A stretch of DNA of 64,000 bases, from assembly GCA_964615375.1 (NCBI GenBank), contig CAZTOW010000010.1, forward strand, positions 174,392-238,391, written 5' to 3'. Source of the stretch: CAZKWG01 sp964615375 (GTDB taxonomy: Bacteria > Myxococcota_A > UBA796 > CAZKWG01). The notes under the pieces are model-generated. The model searched no databases. It worked only from the letters and a program-made list of their open reading frames with translations, and had not been told where the DNA came from. Within the stretch, counting starts at the first letter, position 1; every line of letters begins with the position of its first letter. Made by a program: the position numbers and the translations under genes. Below, in pieces: positions 9,003-19,160 of this stretch.

Positions 9003-9275
9003 ATGGCGACACGAATCCCAGCGTCCCCAGACCTCGAGCACCGCACCACCATCCTGCTGAGCGCGGACCTGCACCGGCGCCTGGGCGTGCTGGCCGCGCG
9101 CAGGAAGAGCAGCATGGGCGCGCTCATCCGCGAGGCGGTAGAGGCCTACTACGGGCTCTGCGACGAGGTGGACCGGCTCGCGGCCCTCGACGAGCTGTGC
9201 GCGCTGGAGCTGCCCGTGGGCTCGCCCGCGGAGATGAAGGCGGAGAGCGTGAACCCCTGGAAGGAGCTCGCGTGA
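9003..9275 (+). CDS. Ribbon-helix-helix antitoxin (VapB-like)
   Basis: This 90-residue protein has a ribbon-helix-helix start (HRTTILLSADLHRRLGVLA) and a helix with SSMGALIREAVEAYY. The C-terminal acidic/hydrophobic tail (NPWKELA) would wrap the toxin. ATG 9003 follows GGAGG at 8993-8997; a GTG at 8991 is in frame but lies inside the operator. The stop overlaps the toxin start (GTGA). It should neutralise the PIN toxin and repress the operon through the 16-bp palindrome. RHH/PIN pairing is the standard VapBC arrangement. Confidence 0.85.
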   Translation: MATRIPASPDLEHRTTILLSADLHRRLGVLAARRKSSMGALIREAVEAYYGLCDEVDRLAALDELCALELPVGSPAEMKAESVNPWKELA

Positions 9276-9682
9276 TCCTGCTCGACACCAACGTCATCAT
9301 GTACGTCATCGGCCAGGATCACCCGAACCGCGCCGCCAGCCGGGCGCTGCTGGACCGGGCCACCCGGGGCGAGGTCAACGTGGCCGTCGACGCCGAGGTC
9401 CTCCAGGAGATCCTGCACCGCTACCGCGCCATCGACCGCTGGCGGGACGGGCTGCGCGCCTATGACCTCGTGCGCCGGGTCATCCCCGATGTGGTGGACA
9501 TCGACGGCGACGTGCTGGACGAGGCCCGCAAGCTCATGGAGCAGCACCCCGGCCTCGTCGCTCGCGACGCCGTCCACGCCGCCGCCGCCATCCTGGTCGG
9601 CGCCGACGCGCTGTGTACGTGGGACCAGGACTTCGCGGCGGTGCCCGAGCTGCGGTGTCTGAGGCCCGATCAGGTGGTGTGA
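9272..9682 (+). CDS. PIN-domain ribonuclease toxin (VapC-like)
   Basis: This 136-residue PIN domain has the acidic residues in order: D5 in LLDTN, E46 in VLQEIL, D99 in ARDAVHAA and D118/D120 in TWDQDF. They would bind the metal for RNA cleavage. VapC toxins usually cut tRNA or rRNA; the specific target cannot be read from sequence. The GTG start overlaps the antitoxin stop by 4 bp, so expression is coupled. It is intact, with no frameshift. Confidence 0.88.
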   Translation: MILLDTNVIMYVIGQDHPNRAASRALLDRATRGEVNVAVDAEVLQEILHRYRAIDRWRDGLRAYDLVRRVIPDVVDIDGDVLDEARKLMEQHPGLVARDAVHAAAAILVGADALCTWDQDFAAVPELRCLRPDQVV

Positions 9683-9702
9683 GCGGAGCTGGACCGCCAG
9701 AG

Positions 9703-9735
9703 CGCCAAGGCGCGACCGGGGGTCGCGTCCTGGCG
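9703..9735. terminator. Hairpin between convergent vapC and exbD
   Basis: Arms 9703-9717 and 9721-9735, 15 bp each with two mismatches, around a GGG loop. It lies between two convergent stops. There is no T-run, so it may act as a bidirectional hairpin block rather than a classical intrinsic terminator. Confidence 0.45.
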
Positions 9736-9738
9736 ACC

Positions 9739-10207
<469 letters not shown>

Positions 10208-10233
<26 letters not shown>

Positions 10234-10885
10234 CGTCCGTCCGGGTCGTGCGCAGGATCTCCAGGGCCTCGTCCACCAGCAGCGAGAGCTCGCGCCCCTG
10301 GGCGGCCACGGCGTTCTGGAGCAGGTTGTAGAGCACGATGGCCTCCAGCGCCACGAAGAGGCCAGCGGCGGTGGCGATCAGCGCCTCGGAGATGCCGGAC
10401 GCCACCACGTCGAAGCCCGACGCCGCCGAGACGCCGATGGCGTGGAAGGAGGCCATGACGCCCAGCACCGTGCCCAGCAGGCCCACGAAGGGCATCAGCG
10501 CGCCCACCGAGCCCAGCACCCAGACCAGCGAGCGCAGGCGCCCCACCGCCCGGCGCTCCTCGCGGCGCATGGCCATGGGCGGGTCCCCGCGCACCTTGCC
10601 CAGCGCGCGGTCCAGACCCGAGGCGAAGACCGTGGCGACGCCCGTGGACAGCTTCTCGCAGTCCTGGCGAGCCAGCCGCAGATCCCCCGCCCGCAGCGCG
10701 CCCAGCACCCAGCTCTCCGCCCGCCGCACGTTCTGGCGGAAGGACCAGATCTGGAGCAGCTTGGCCAGCGCGATGGCCCCGCAGATCACGGCGACGACGG
10801 CCATGAGCAGCATCAGCAGGCCGCCGGTGATCATGTACTCGCTGAGGCTGTCCGGGAGCCCGTCGTTCATACCGCCCACGTTCAT
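10208..10885 (-). CDS. MotA/TolQ/ExbB-family proton channel protein
   Basis: This 225-residue protein has three membrane segments: one near residues 18-42, and a pair in the C-terminal half around VLGSVGALMPFVGLLGTVLGVM and SEALIATAAGLFVALEAI, which carry the conserved GLxGTV and TAxGL signatures. It forms the inner-membrane motor with the ExbD protein encoded next. The gap to the upstream DUF58 gene is only 22 bp, so it is probably in the same transcript. A second in-frame ATG lies at 10870. Confidence 0.9.
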
Positions 10886-10907
10886 GCCGCCCTCTGAAGC
10901 TCGGACC

Positions 10908-11777
10908 TTAGCCGACCCGGGCGGCGCCCGCCACGGAGGCCGGGCTGAGCACGCCCGCCTCGACCAGCGGGCCTGAGGCTAGATGATCTAGTTCCATCTC
11001 GGCGTCCAGCGAGGCGAAGGCCGCCCCCACCCGCCTGCAGGCCAGGCTCCACCCCTCGACGTGCCGGGCGAGCCGGGCCTGGTAGGCCGCGATCAGCGCG
11101 CCGTCCACCGCCCGCTCCACGGCGAGCCCGCTCTCAGCGTCCAGGAGCCGCAGGGTCCCCGGAGCGGGCCGCAGATCTCCCGCCCCCAGCACCTGCAGCA
11201 CGGCGAGCCGCCCGGCCCGCGCCGCCAGCACGTTGACCGCCCCCGCCGCCTCCCCCGGGAAGAGCAGGTCGGACACCAGGATCACCAGCGCCCCCGGGGA
11301 GAGCCCCGCCGCCAGCGCCCGCGGCTCCAGCGGCCCCCGCCCCTCGAAGGCGAGCCCCTCTCCCAGGAGCCGCTCCACCGGCACCGGGCGCGCCCCCTCG
11401 CCCTCGGCCACGCGCAGCCGCGCCCGCCAGCCCTCGCCGCGGGCCGCCTCCAGCAGCAGGGCGGCCAGCTCCACCGTGCGCCGCGCCTTGTCCTCGTCCA
11501 CCGCCATGGATCGCGAGGTGTCCACCAGCAGCTCCAGGACGGGCGCCACCTCCTCCCGGTGCTGGCGCAGCAGCATCCGGTCGGTGCGCGCCAGGGCTCG
11601 CCAGTCCAGGCGCCGCAGATCGTCCCCGGGCAGGAAGGCGCGCCGATCCTGGAATTCTACCGAGGCCCCCACGCCCCGGCCCAGCACATCGCCCGCGCGA
11701 CCGCCCCGCGGCCGGGGCAGCAGCCCGAGCCGGTAGCGCCGCCCCAACGCCAGGATCTGGGTGTCAGGCGCGCTCAC
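10908..11777 (-). CDS. DUF58 family protein (vWA-like)
   Basis: The DUF58 core is clear: RRAFLPGDDLRRLDWRALAR, then a von Willebrand A-like strand with LLVDTSRSMAVD (MIDAS-type DxSxS) and a later VILVSDLLF. DUF58 proteins are usual partners of MoxR AAA+ ATPases in envelope maturation. The GTG start lies 14 bp inside the end of the ABC permease gene. Near its C-terminus the Leu-Asp-His-Leu-Ala codons carry a CTAG-N5-CTAG motif (10979-10991). Confidence 0.85.
   Translation of the reverse strand: MSAPDTQILALGRRYRLGLLPRPRGGRAGDVLGRGVGASVEFQDRRAFLPGDDLRRLDWRALARTDRMLLRQHREEVAPVLELLVDTSRSMAVDEDKARRTVELAALLLEAARGEGWRARLRVAEGEGARPVPVERLLGEGLAFEGRGPLEPRALAAGLSPGALVILVSDLLFPGEAAGAVNVLAARAGRLAVLQVLGAGDLRPAPGTLRLLDAESGLAVERAVDGALIAAYQARLARHVEGWSLACRRVGAAFASLDAEMELDHLASGPLVEAGVLSPASVAGAARVG
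10979..10991 (-). repeat. CTAG-N5-CTAG motif, copy 2
   Basis: On the coding strand CTAG-ATCAT-CTAG, read CTA GAT CAT CTA G (Leu-Asp-His-Leu-Ala) near the C-terminus of the DUF58 protein. The preceding base on the coding strand is A, as in most copies. Confidence 0.75.
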
Positions 11778-13215
11778 GCGAGCGCTCCAGCACGCGCAGG
11801 ACCTCGCTCACGCCCCGCGCGGCGCGGGGGAGGCTGGCGACGAGGGCGGCCAGGCCGACGAGCTGAACCACGAGCCCGTCCCCCGACTGCCCGGCGCCCG
11901 TGAAGAAGCGCGCCACAACCCAGACCGCGTTCCCGAGGTGTTCTCCCTCGCGCAACCCGTAGTCGTCGATCACCAGCCCGATGAACATGGGCAGGAAGAG
12001 CGTCCCCAGCACGCTGCCGGGCATGAGGACCAGGCACATGATCCGCGCCCCGGCGTGCTTCAGCAGGGGTCGGCAGATCAGCGCGGGGATGAGCAGGTAG
12101 ATCGCCCCGTAGGCCAGCGCGGTCCACAGCGCCTCCCGCGTCATCGCGATCTCCTGGGCGCTCGAGGAGCTCACCTGCCCGAGCAGGTAGCTGGCCCAGG
12201 CCACGAAGCCCGCGAGCAGCAGGGCGCCGAACAGGATCGCCCGCTGGCCGCCGGGGAGGAGCGGGATCAGCGCGGCGGTGAGCGGCGAGCGCGGCAGGGT
12301 GACCTCCACCCGGCGGCCCAGATGATCGGGCTCCACGAGGAACACGCCCACCGGGACGCCCAGCACCGCCAGCATGAACAGGGCGACGACGGCCACGTCC
12401 TCCACCCTCGGCGTCGCCAGGCTCGTGAAGTACAGTCCCAGACCGCAGAGGATCGTCACGCCCAGCGTCGCCACGCGCAGCGGCGTGCTGCGGTTCTCCT
12501 CCGGGTGGGAGAGGGCCGCCGACGCGCCCGCCACCCCGTAGACCCCCAGGAGCAGGGGGAAGCCCATGATCCCCGAGATGGCCAGCGGGAAGTCCGCGTC
12601 CAGCATCTCATCCGGGCGCTCCAGCAGGCTCCACACGCCCGCGGAGGCCACGACGCAGACATAGAACAGCACCCCCGACAGCAACAGCCCTACGAAGGCG
12701 CGGATCATGCGGCTGCGGATGAGCGCGCCCAGCGCGATGGCGGCGGCGGACATGCAGAGCCCCGTGAGCAAGGTCATCGCCAGCAGCAGGGCCCCGGCGC
12801 GCAGATCCACCCCGGGCAGCACCACGCTGAGGGCGAGGAAGGGCAGCAGCGCGCTGGTCACCAGGCCGATGTAGGCCAGGGCCGACCACACCCGCCCCAT
12901 CACCAGCCGGAAGGGCGAGAGCCCGCTGAGCATCACCAGATCCTGCGCCCGCGCCTGCCCCTCCCCTGGCGAGAGGAAGAAGAGGTAGAAGGGGATGAGC
13001 CCGCAGACGGTGAACAGGTCGGCGGTGAGGATGGCGCCGAACAGGCGCTTGCCGCCGTCGTTGACCTCGGGGACCGCGGCGGCGAGCGCCGCCATGGTCG
13101 CGATGATCAGCATCGTGAGGTAGCCCACCCGGAACAGGCGGCTGCGGAGGCTCTGGCGGACCTCCTTGATCAACACCGGGTTGATGCGCGCGTCGATGGC
13201 CTCCATCCAGCTCAT
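11764..13215 (-). CDS. ABC-2 type transporter permease
   Basis: The 483 residues have about twelve hydrophobic segments. It begins MSWMEAIDARINPVLIKEVRQ, typical of ABC-2 permeases of the NatB/Gld type, followed directly by a membrane helix. The ATG overlaps the stop of the ABC ATPase gene (ATGA), so the two are coupled. The substrate is not evident. Its place between MoxR and DUF58 genes suggests export or remodelling of an envelope component. The reading frame runs further upstream, but the coupled start is much better supported. Confidence 0.85.
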   Translation of the reverse strand: MSWMEAIDARINPVLIKEVRQSLRSRLFRVGYLTMLIIATMAALAAAVPEVNDGGKRLFGAILTADLFTVCGLIPFYLFFLSPGEGQARAQDLVMLSGLSPFRLVMGRVWSALAYIGLVTSALLPFLALSVVLPGVDLRAGALLLAMTLLTGLCMSAAAIALGALIRSRMIRAFVGLLLSGVLFYVCVVASAGVWSLLERPDEMLDADFPLAISGIMGFPLLLGVYGVAGASAALSHPEENRSTPLRVATLGVTILCGLGLYFTSLATPRVEDVAVVALFMLAVLGVPVGVFLVEPDHLGRRVEVTLPRSPLTAALIPLLPGGQRAILFGALLLAGFVAWASYLLGQVSSSSAQEIAMTREALWTALAYGAIYLLIPALICRPLLKHAGARIMCLVLMPGSVLGTLFLPMFIGLVIDDYGLREGEHLGNAVWVVARFFTGAGQSGDGLVVQLVGLAALVASLPRAARGVSEVLRVLERSRERA

Positions 13216-14153
13216 TGCAGCTTCCCGTCCGTCAGGTGGAGGAAGGCGTCCTCCAGGTCCGCCGTCACCGGGGCGAAGGCGACCGGCCTCAAGCCCTGCT
13301 GGACCAGGCTGGCCAGCAGGTCGGCCTCCGCCTCGGCCCCGCCCAGGACCTGCACCACCACCCCGTCGCGCTCCGGCCGCCGCCCCTGCACCGCGGGGTG
13401 CTCGGCCAGGGCCCGCTCCAGCACGTCCAGGGGGGAGAGCGTGCGCACGAAGATGGCGCTCGTCCCTCCGCTCACGCGCTCCACGATCTGGGCGACCGGC
13501 CCGAAGGCCCGCAGCTTCCCCTGCTCGACGATGGCCACCGTGTCGCAGAGCTCGCCGAGCTCCGACAGGATGTGGGAGCTCAGCAGCACCGCCTTGCCCG
13601 TGCTCGCCAGCGCGCGCACCAGCTCCCGCAGCTCCACCCGGGCGCGGGGGTCGAGCCCGGCGGCGGGCTCGTCCAGCAGCAGCAGGGCCGGGTCGTGCAG
13701 CAGGGTCCGCGCCAGCAGCAGGCGCTGGGCGTTGCCCTTGGACAGCGCGGCGCTCTCCTTTTCCCACAGCGGCGAGAGCCCGGTGAACGTCACCACCTCG
13801 TCGATGACGCGCCGCCGCGCCGCCCCGTGCAGACCCGCCGCGCGGGCGTGGAAGTCCAGCCAGTCGCAGACCGGCGTGTGGGGCTCCATCTCGACTGCGT
13901 CCGGCATGAAGCCGATCTTCCGGCGCGCGCCCCGCGGGTCCTCCAGCACGCTGACCCCGGCCACGCGCACGTCGCCCCGGTCAGGCAGGTCGAGGGTGGC
14001 GCAGATGCGCATGGTGGTGGTCTTGCCCGCGCCGTTCGGCCCGATGAAGCCGCAGATCTCGCCGGGCCCGACCTGGAAGCTGAGATCGTCCACCGCCCGC
14101 AGCGCCCCGAAGAAGCGGCTGACCCGGCAGACCTCCAGCACGGCCGCGCTCAC
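13212..14153 (-). CDS. ABC transporter ATP-binding protein
   Basis: This 313-residue ATPase has Walker A GPNGAGKTTT, a signature variant LSKGN, Walker B LLLLDEPAAGLDP and the switch His in LLSSHI. The last ~80 residues form the extra C-terminal domain of NatA/CcmA-like exporters. GTG 14153 overlaps the upstream stop (GTGA), and its own stop overlaps the permease start. It powers the adjacent ABC-2 permease. Confidence 0.92.
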   Translation of the reverse strand: MSAAVLEVCRVSRFFGALRAVDDLSFQVGPGEICGFIGPNGAGKTTTMRICATLDLPDRGDVRVAGVSVLEDPRGARRKIGFMPDAVEMEPHTPVCDWLDFHARAAGLHGAARRRVIDEVVTFTGLSPLWEKESAALSKGNAQRLLLARTLLHDPALLLLDEPAAGLDPRARVELRELVRALASTGKAVLLSSHILSELGELCDTVAIVEQGKLRAFGPVAQIVERVSGGTSAIFVRTLSPLDVLERALAEHPAVQGRRPERDGVVVQVLGGAEAEADLLASLVQQGLRPVAFAPVTADLEDAFLHLTDGKLQ

Positions 14154-16003
14154 CGGGCCTCCAGCACGCCCAGCACCGCGGCGTTCCCCGGCCGGTCTAC
14201 GACGGTCAGCCCCAGATCGTCCCGGAAGGGCTGCCCGTCCAGGGTCGCCAGGTAGCTGCCCGGCGGGAGCCCCCCGGGCGTCAGCAGATCGCCGCCCGGC
14301 TGGCCCATGGGCAGCGTCTGCTGGCCCACCCGGTTGATGTAGCCTGCGGCCTCCTGGACGCTCGCGCCGCGCAATGGCGCCGAGGCGCCGTCCTCGATGT
14401 CCTGCCCGAGCCAGTAGTCGCCGTCCGCGTCGCGGAGGATCAGGCGCTCGACGGGCGCGCCGAGGCGGTTGGTCACCCGCGGCGGCGCGCCGGACACCAG
14501 CTCCAACCCAAGCGCGGTGGCGCGATCGGAGAGCACCAGGATCTGGGTCTGCTGGCGCGTGGGCAGGAAGCGGGTCCCCGAGATCTCCAGGGCCTCGTCC
14601 CCGGTGATCTGCCAGCTCCCGTCCTCGTGGTAGAAGCGCGGCAGCACCACCGTCCCCGCCGCCGGGCGGAGGCCGTGCTCCTGGGCCTGGCCGGCGTAGA
14701 TCGCCCGCATCTCCACGGAGCTCGCCCGGCGCGCGCGCTGGTCCAGCACCGTGAGCGAGCTGGACGCCACCTTCACCTCCAGCCCGTCGCGCGTGAGCCC
14801 CCAGACCAGCAGGCCCCCGGAGGAGGTCACGGCCAGGAGCGGCGTGGTGAACAGGAGCAGCGGCGGCCTTCGGGCCAGCCACACGACCAGCAGATTGACC
14901 GGGCCCAGGAGCCCCGCCAGCCCCACCAGCAGCAGGGCCAGTATGGGCCGCGGGATGTTCCCCACGCCGAACATGCTGATGTCCAGCAGGTCGGCCCCCG
15001 CGGTGCCGTCCGTGTCCGGGACCCGGCTGCGCCTGTCGGAGGCGTTGGCCAGCTCGGCGATCCGGGTCGCCAGATCGATCTCCGCCCAGGCGTCGGCGCG
15101 GGGCGCCAGGAAGAGCGTCCCCATCCCCAGCGCGTAGCGCCGGCCCTCCCCCAGGGTCTCCGGCCAGGCGAAGCGCTCCTCCACCCAGGGTTGTATCGCG
15201 GGCGGCACCTCGGGCGCGCCCGCCACCACGAGCTGCCCGCCCAGCCGCGCCCAGCCCAGCAGGGGCTCCAGCGCCTCCGCCGGGGGCAGGCCCTGTCGCG
15301 CGTCCAGCACGACGACGTCCAGCGAGGTCCAGCAGGGCAGCGCGCCCGAGCCCGTGGGCAGGTCCGCCCAGGTGGCGGCGGACCACAGGGTGTAGGGCGT
15401 GGCGGCGGTGTAGCGGTCCAGGGCGCCCAGCTCGGGCAGGGTCGGGCCCACCAGCAGGAGGTTGTGCTGCGCCGGCCCCGCCCAGTTGGGCGCGCCCTGC
15501 GAGTAGAGCTCGACGTACCCGGGCGTCTCCTCCTCGCGGGCGCGCACCTGGTAGGAGGCCATCTGCGGCCCGAAGGAGGGCACGCAGAGGCGCAGCTCCT
15601 CCCGAGCGCCGGGGCCCAGGCTCATGGAGCGCGTGATCGACTGGCTTCGCAGGTTGTAGTCGAGGCCCAGGAGCAGCGCGAGCTCCCGAGGGCGCTGCTC
15701 GCGGTTCTCGACGGACACCGTGAGCGGGATCCACCCCCGCTGGACCCAGGCGGGCCACGGGGCGGACACCCGCAGCTCGAGGCCGTGATCGATCATGGAC
15801 TCGGAGCGGGGTCCGGGCGCCCGCACCAGCGCGCTGGGATCCCCGGGCATCGGCACGGTGGGCAGGCTGTCGGGGGGCCAGTCGCCGAACGAGGTCGCGG
15901 GCGTGGGGGCGACCGGCATCACCGCGGCGGGGACGGCGCCGGTGTCCTGGGCGCGCGCGGCTCCAGGCAAAAACGTCAAACTCAAACTAAATAATATAGC
16001 CAT
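14150..16003 (-). CDS. Secreted/membrane protein of the MoxR-ABC operon (Rossmann-like, possibly GATase-fold)
   Basis: This 617-residue protein has a signal peptide (MAILFSLSLTFLPG, AT-rich codons) ending near ARAQ. A beta-rich domain follows, then a Rossmann-like stretch (LDVVVLDARQGLP, LGGQLVVAGAPEV) like the GATase-fold parts of ABC-associated auxiliary proteins. About two membrane helices sit mid-protein (ILALLLVGLAGLLGPVNLL), with a final beta domain. It starts directly after the moxR stop (TGAATG) and overlaps the ABC ATPase. I infer a periplasmic accessory subunit of the exporter; the family is not named with certainty. Confidence 0.6.
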   Translation of the reverse strand: MAILFSLSLTFLPGAARAQDTGAVPAAVMPVAPTPATSFGDWPPDSLPTVPMPGDPSALVRAPGPRSESMIDHGLELRVSAPWPAWVQRGWIPLTVSVENREQRPRELALLLGLDYNLRSQSITRSMSLGPGAREELRLCVPSFGPQMASYQVRAREEETPGYVELYSQGAPNWAGPAQHNLLLVGPTLPELGALDRYTAATPYTLWSAATWADLPTGSGALPCWTSLDVVVLDARQGLPPAEALEPLLGWARLGGQLVVAGAPEVPPAIQPWVEERFAWPETLGEGRRYALGMGTLFLAPRADAWAEIDLATRIAELANASDRRSRVPDTDGTAGADLLDISMFGVGNIPRPILALLLVGLAGLLGPVNLLVVWLARRPPLLLFTTPLLAVTSSGGLLVWGLTRDGLEVKVASSSLTVLDQRARRASSVEMRAIYAGQAQEHGLRPAAGTVVLPRFYHEDGSWQITGDEALEISGTRFLPTRQQTQILVLSDRATALGLELVSGAPPRVTNRLGAPVERLILRDADGDYWLGQDIEDGASAPLRGASVQEAAGYINRVGQQTLPMGQPGGDLLTPGGLPPGSYLATLDGQPFRDDLGLTVVDRPGNAAVLGVLEAR

Positions 16004-17032
<1,029 letters not shown>

Positions 17033-17074
17033 GGGGGGGCACCTCCGCGCTACTATAGTCCGCCGAGGTGCCCC
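17033..17074. promoter_or_regulatory. Short divergent promoter region with shared -10 palindrome
   Basis: Only 42 bp separate moxR and the phoX-like gene. The 8-bp palindrome ACTATAGT at 17052-17059 gives a TACTAT -10-like box rightward and a TATAGT box leftward, so the two promoters appear to overlap back to back. No clear -35 elements are seen. Confidence 0.35.
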
Positions 17075-18784
17075 ATGCTGCTGGTGCTGTTCCTGGCCTG
17101 CTCTGACGGTCCCGCCCCCCAGGCCCCTGCCCCCGCGACGGAGGCGGCGAAGCCCGCGGGCCGGGCCCTGCGCTTCCGGGCCGCCACCCCCCAGGACAGC
17201 CCGGACGGCGCCGTGCTGGTGACCGCGGCGCGCGGGGAGGAGGCCGCCCCCTTCGGCTGGCATGTGCTCCTGCGCGAGGGCGACAGCTACGGCGGCCCGC
17301 CCTTCGGCACCATCCTGGACGGGCGCGGGCAGCCGCTCGGCATGGGCGAGGGTCGGAGCACCTGCGCCGCCCCGGACTTCAACGGGCTGGTGGACGCCTT
17401 CGGGCAGACCTGGCTGCTCACGCACCTGGAGTGCAGCCCTGCCGGGCTCCAGCGCACGCTGCTGACCCGCGACCCCGGCGGCGGCCTGCGCGCCCTGGAG
17501 AGCGTGCCCTCGGCGATCACGCCGCCCGAGGGGCTCAACAACCTGTGCTCTGGCGACGTCACGCCCTGGGGCAGCCTGCTCTCGGGCGAGGAGTACGAGA
17601 CCGACGTGGCCCAGCTGGTGGACGGGAAGATCCCGGAGAAGGTGCCGGGGAAGGCGGACGACCGCCCCTTCGTGGACACCAGCGACCTGGGCGCCGTCTC
17701 GCGCTACGCGGGCGGGCAGCCGAACCCCTACGTCTGGGGCTGGATGGTGGAGACCTGGCTCCAGAACGGGGAGGGCTCCACCGAGAGCACGAAGCGCTAC
17801 GCCCTGGGCCGCTTCTCGCACGAGCTGGGCGTGGTGATGCCCGACCAGCGCACGGTCTACCTGAGCGACGACAACACCTACGGCGCCTTGTACCTGTTCG
17901 TCGCCGACAGCCCGGCCAACCTCTCCGCCGGCACCCTCTACGCCGCCCGCTGGGAGTCCCAGCCCGAGGGCGCCGCGCTGCGCTGGGTGAGCCTGGGCCA
18001 CGCCACCGACGACGAGCTGCGCGCCGCCGTCCCCACGACCCGCTTCGCCGATCTGTTCGAGCGCGTCCCCCCCGACGGCGGCGCCTGCCCCGAGGGCTTC
18101 GCCGCCCACCGCGCTCCCCAGGCCGTCGACGAGTGCCTGCGCCCCGTCCCGGGCAAGGAGATCCTGGCCTCCCGCCTGGAGAGCCGGCGCGCCGCCGCGC
18201 TGGCCGGGGCGACGACGGAGCTCAACAAGAGCGAGGGCCTCGCCGTGGACGCCGACGGGCGGCGCCTCTTCCTGGCCACCACCCGGATCAAGGACGGCAT
18301 GCTCGCCGGTCTCCCGCCCCACCCTGGGCGCGACCACATCGGCGTCGAGGCCAACCCCTGCGGCGTGGTCTGGTCCCTCGCCCTCTCCGAGGGCCAGACC
18401 GACACCGCCGGCGCCCCCATCGACAGCCCCTGGGTCGCCACCCGCGCCCGGCCCGCCGTCTCCGGTCGCCCCGAGGGCGAGGGCTGCGCCGAGGGCTCCA
18501 TCTCCGAGCCCGACAACCTGGCCTTCATCCCTGGCGACCCGGAGGCCGGGCAGGAGGGCGTCCTGCTCATCGCCGAGGACACCGACCGCGCGCCCAACCG
18601 CCTCTGGGCCTGGCAGGACGGCGCCCTCCTGCCCATCTTCGCCGCCCCCGTCGGCGCCGACGGCGTCTCCAAGGAGGTCTCGGGCCTCGCGTACTACCCC
18701 GACATCGCCGGAGCGAGCTGGATCACCGTGAGCCTGCAGCACGGCGAGGGCCCGGCGCTGGTTGGGGTATTGGGTCCCCTCTGA
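17075..18784 (+). CDS. PhoX-like (DUF839) lipoprotein
   Basis: The 569 residues start with a short lipoprotein signal (LVLFLAC, Cys near position 9). The body matches DUF839/PhoX beta-propeller proteins: LTHLECSPAG, GEEYETD, GRFSHELGVVMPDQRTVYLSDD, LNKSEGLAVD and ISEPDNLAFIPG. PhoX enzymes are Ca/Fe-dependent phosphatases; which metal ligands are kept here was not checked residue by residue. ATG 17075 follows GAGGTG; the frame continues upstream across moxR but lacks support. It is transcribed alone, divergent from moxR. Confidence 0.82.
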   Translation: MLLVLFLACSDGPAPQAPAPATEAAKPAGRALRFRAATPQDSPDGAVLVTAARGEEAAPFGWHVLLREGDSYGGPPFGTILDGRGQPLGMGEGRSTCAAPDFNGLVDAFGQTWLLTHLECSPAGLQRTLLTRDPGGGLRALESVPSAITPPEGLNNLCSGDVTPWGSLLSGEEYETDVAQLVDGKIPEKVPGKADDRPFVDTSDLGAVSRYAGGQPNPYVWGWMVETWLQNGEGSTESTKRYALGRFSHELGVVMPDQRTVYLSDDNTYGALYLFVADSPANLSAGTLYAARWESQPEGAALRWVSLGHATDDELRAAVPTTRFADLFERVPPDGGACPEGFAAHRAPQAVDECLRPVPGKEILASRLESRRAAALAGATTELNKSEGLAVDADGRRLFLATTRIKDGMLAGLPPHPGRDHIGVEANPCGVVWSLALSEGQTDTAGAPIDSPWVATRARPAVSGRPEGEGCAEGSISEPDNLAFIPGDPEAGQEGVLLIAEDTDRAPNRLWAWQDGALLPIFAAPVGADGVSKEVSGLAYYPDIAGASWITVSLQHGEGPALVGVLGPL

Positions 18785-18836
18785 TCCAACCCTACCCGAG
18801 CGCGGCGACGCGAATACAACCCGCCACGCCATCTCT

Positions 18837-18985
18837 CGCGCCGACTCTGCGTTTCTCTGCGCTCTCTGCGGTAAAATGCCCGAGAGATCGCGGTTTCGGG
18901 CCGTAGCTCCGAGCTTGCTGAGGGCACCAGTCTGGCTCTTCAGCGCGGAGAACGCTGAGATCGCAGAGTGCGCAGAGTCGGCGCG
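18837..18985. mobile_element. 149-bp inverted-repeat element rich in CTCTGCG units (MITE-like)
   Basis: Perfect 15-bp terminal inverted repeats CGCGCCGACTCTGCG at 18837-18851 and (reverse complement) 18971-18985. Further CTCTGCG-type units follow the left arm to about 18871 and precede the right arm from about 18941. There is no transposase and no obvious target duplication. CTCTGCG/GCAGAG arrays of this kind recur between genes in many bacteria. It fills most of the 376-bp gap before the AAA/PD-(D/E)XK gene. Confidence 0.6.
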
Positions 18986-19160
18986 GGCAGGACTCGGAGG
19001 CAATGCGAACGGATCGAGCGCGCTTACAGGTTGGAGGCGACTCTGGACTCTGAGCCTGGTCGGCGAGGGCGGTGGGCGCGCACCTCATCCTCGACCCGCG
19101 GCCCTCCTGCTCCTGGGGGGAGCGGGGGCCGCTGCGGCGGAGACAGGATACAGCTCGGAC

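Noticed and set aside
11652..11657. Recurring GAATTC hexamers inside genes, considered as a second dispersed motif
   Set aside because: They coincide with ordinary GAA/TTC codons, vary in frame and flank, and show no fixed spacing.
17042..19003. Long minus-strand extension of the moxR frame across the phoX-like gene
   Set aside because: MoxR homology begins only at 17032 with GGAGG just upstream; the extension is low-complexity antisense of the PhoX-like gene.
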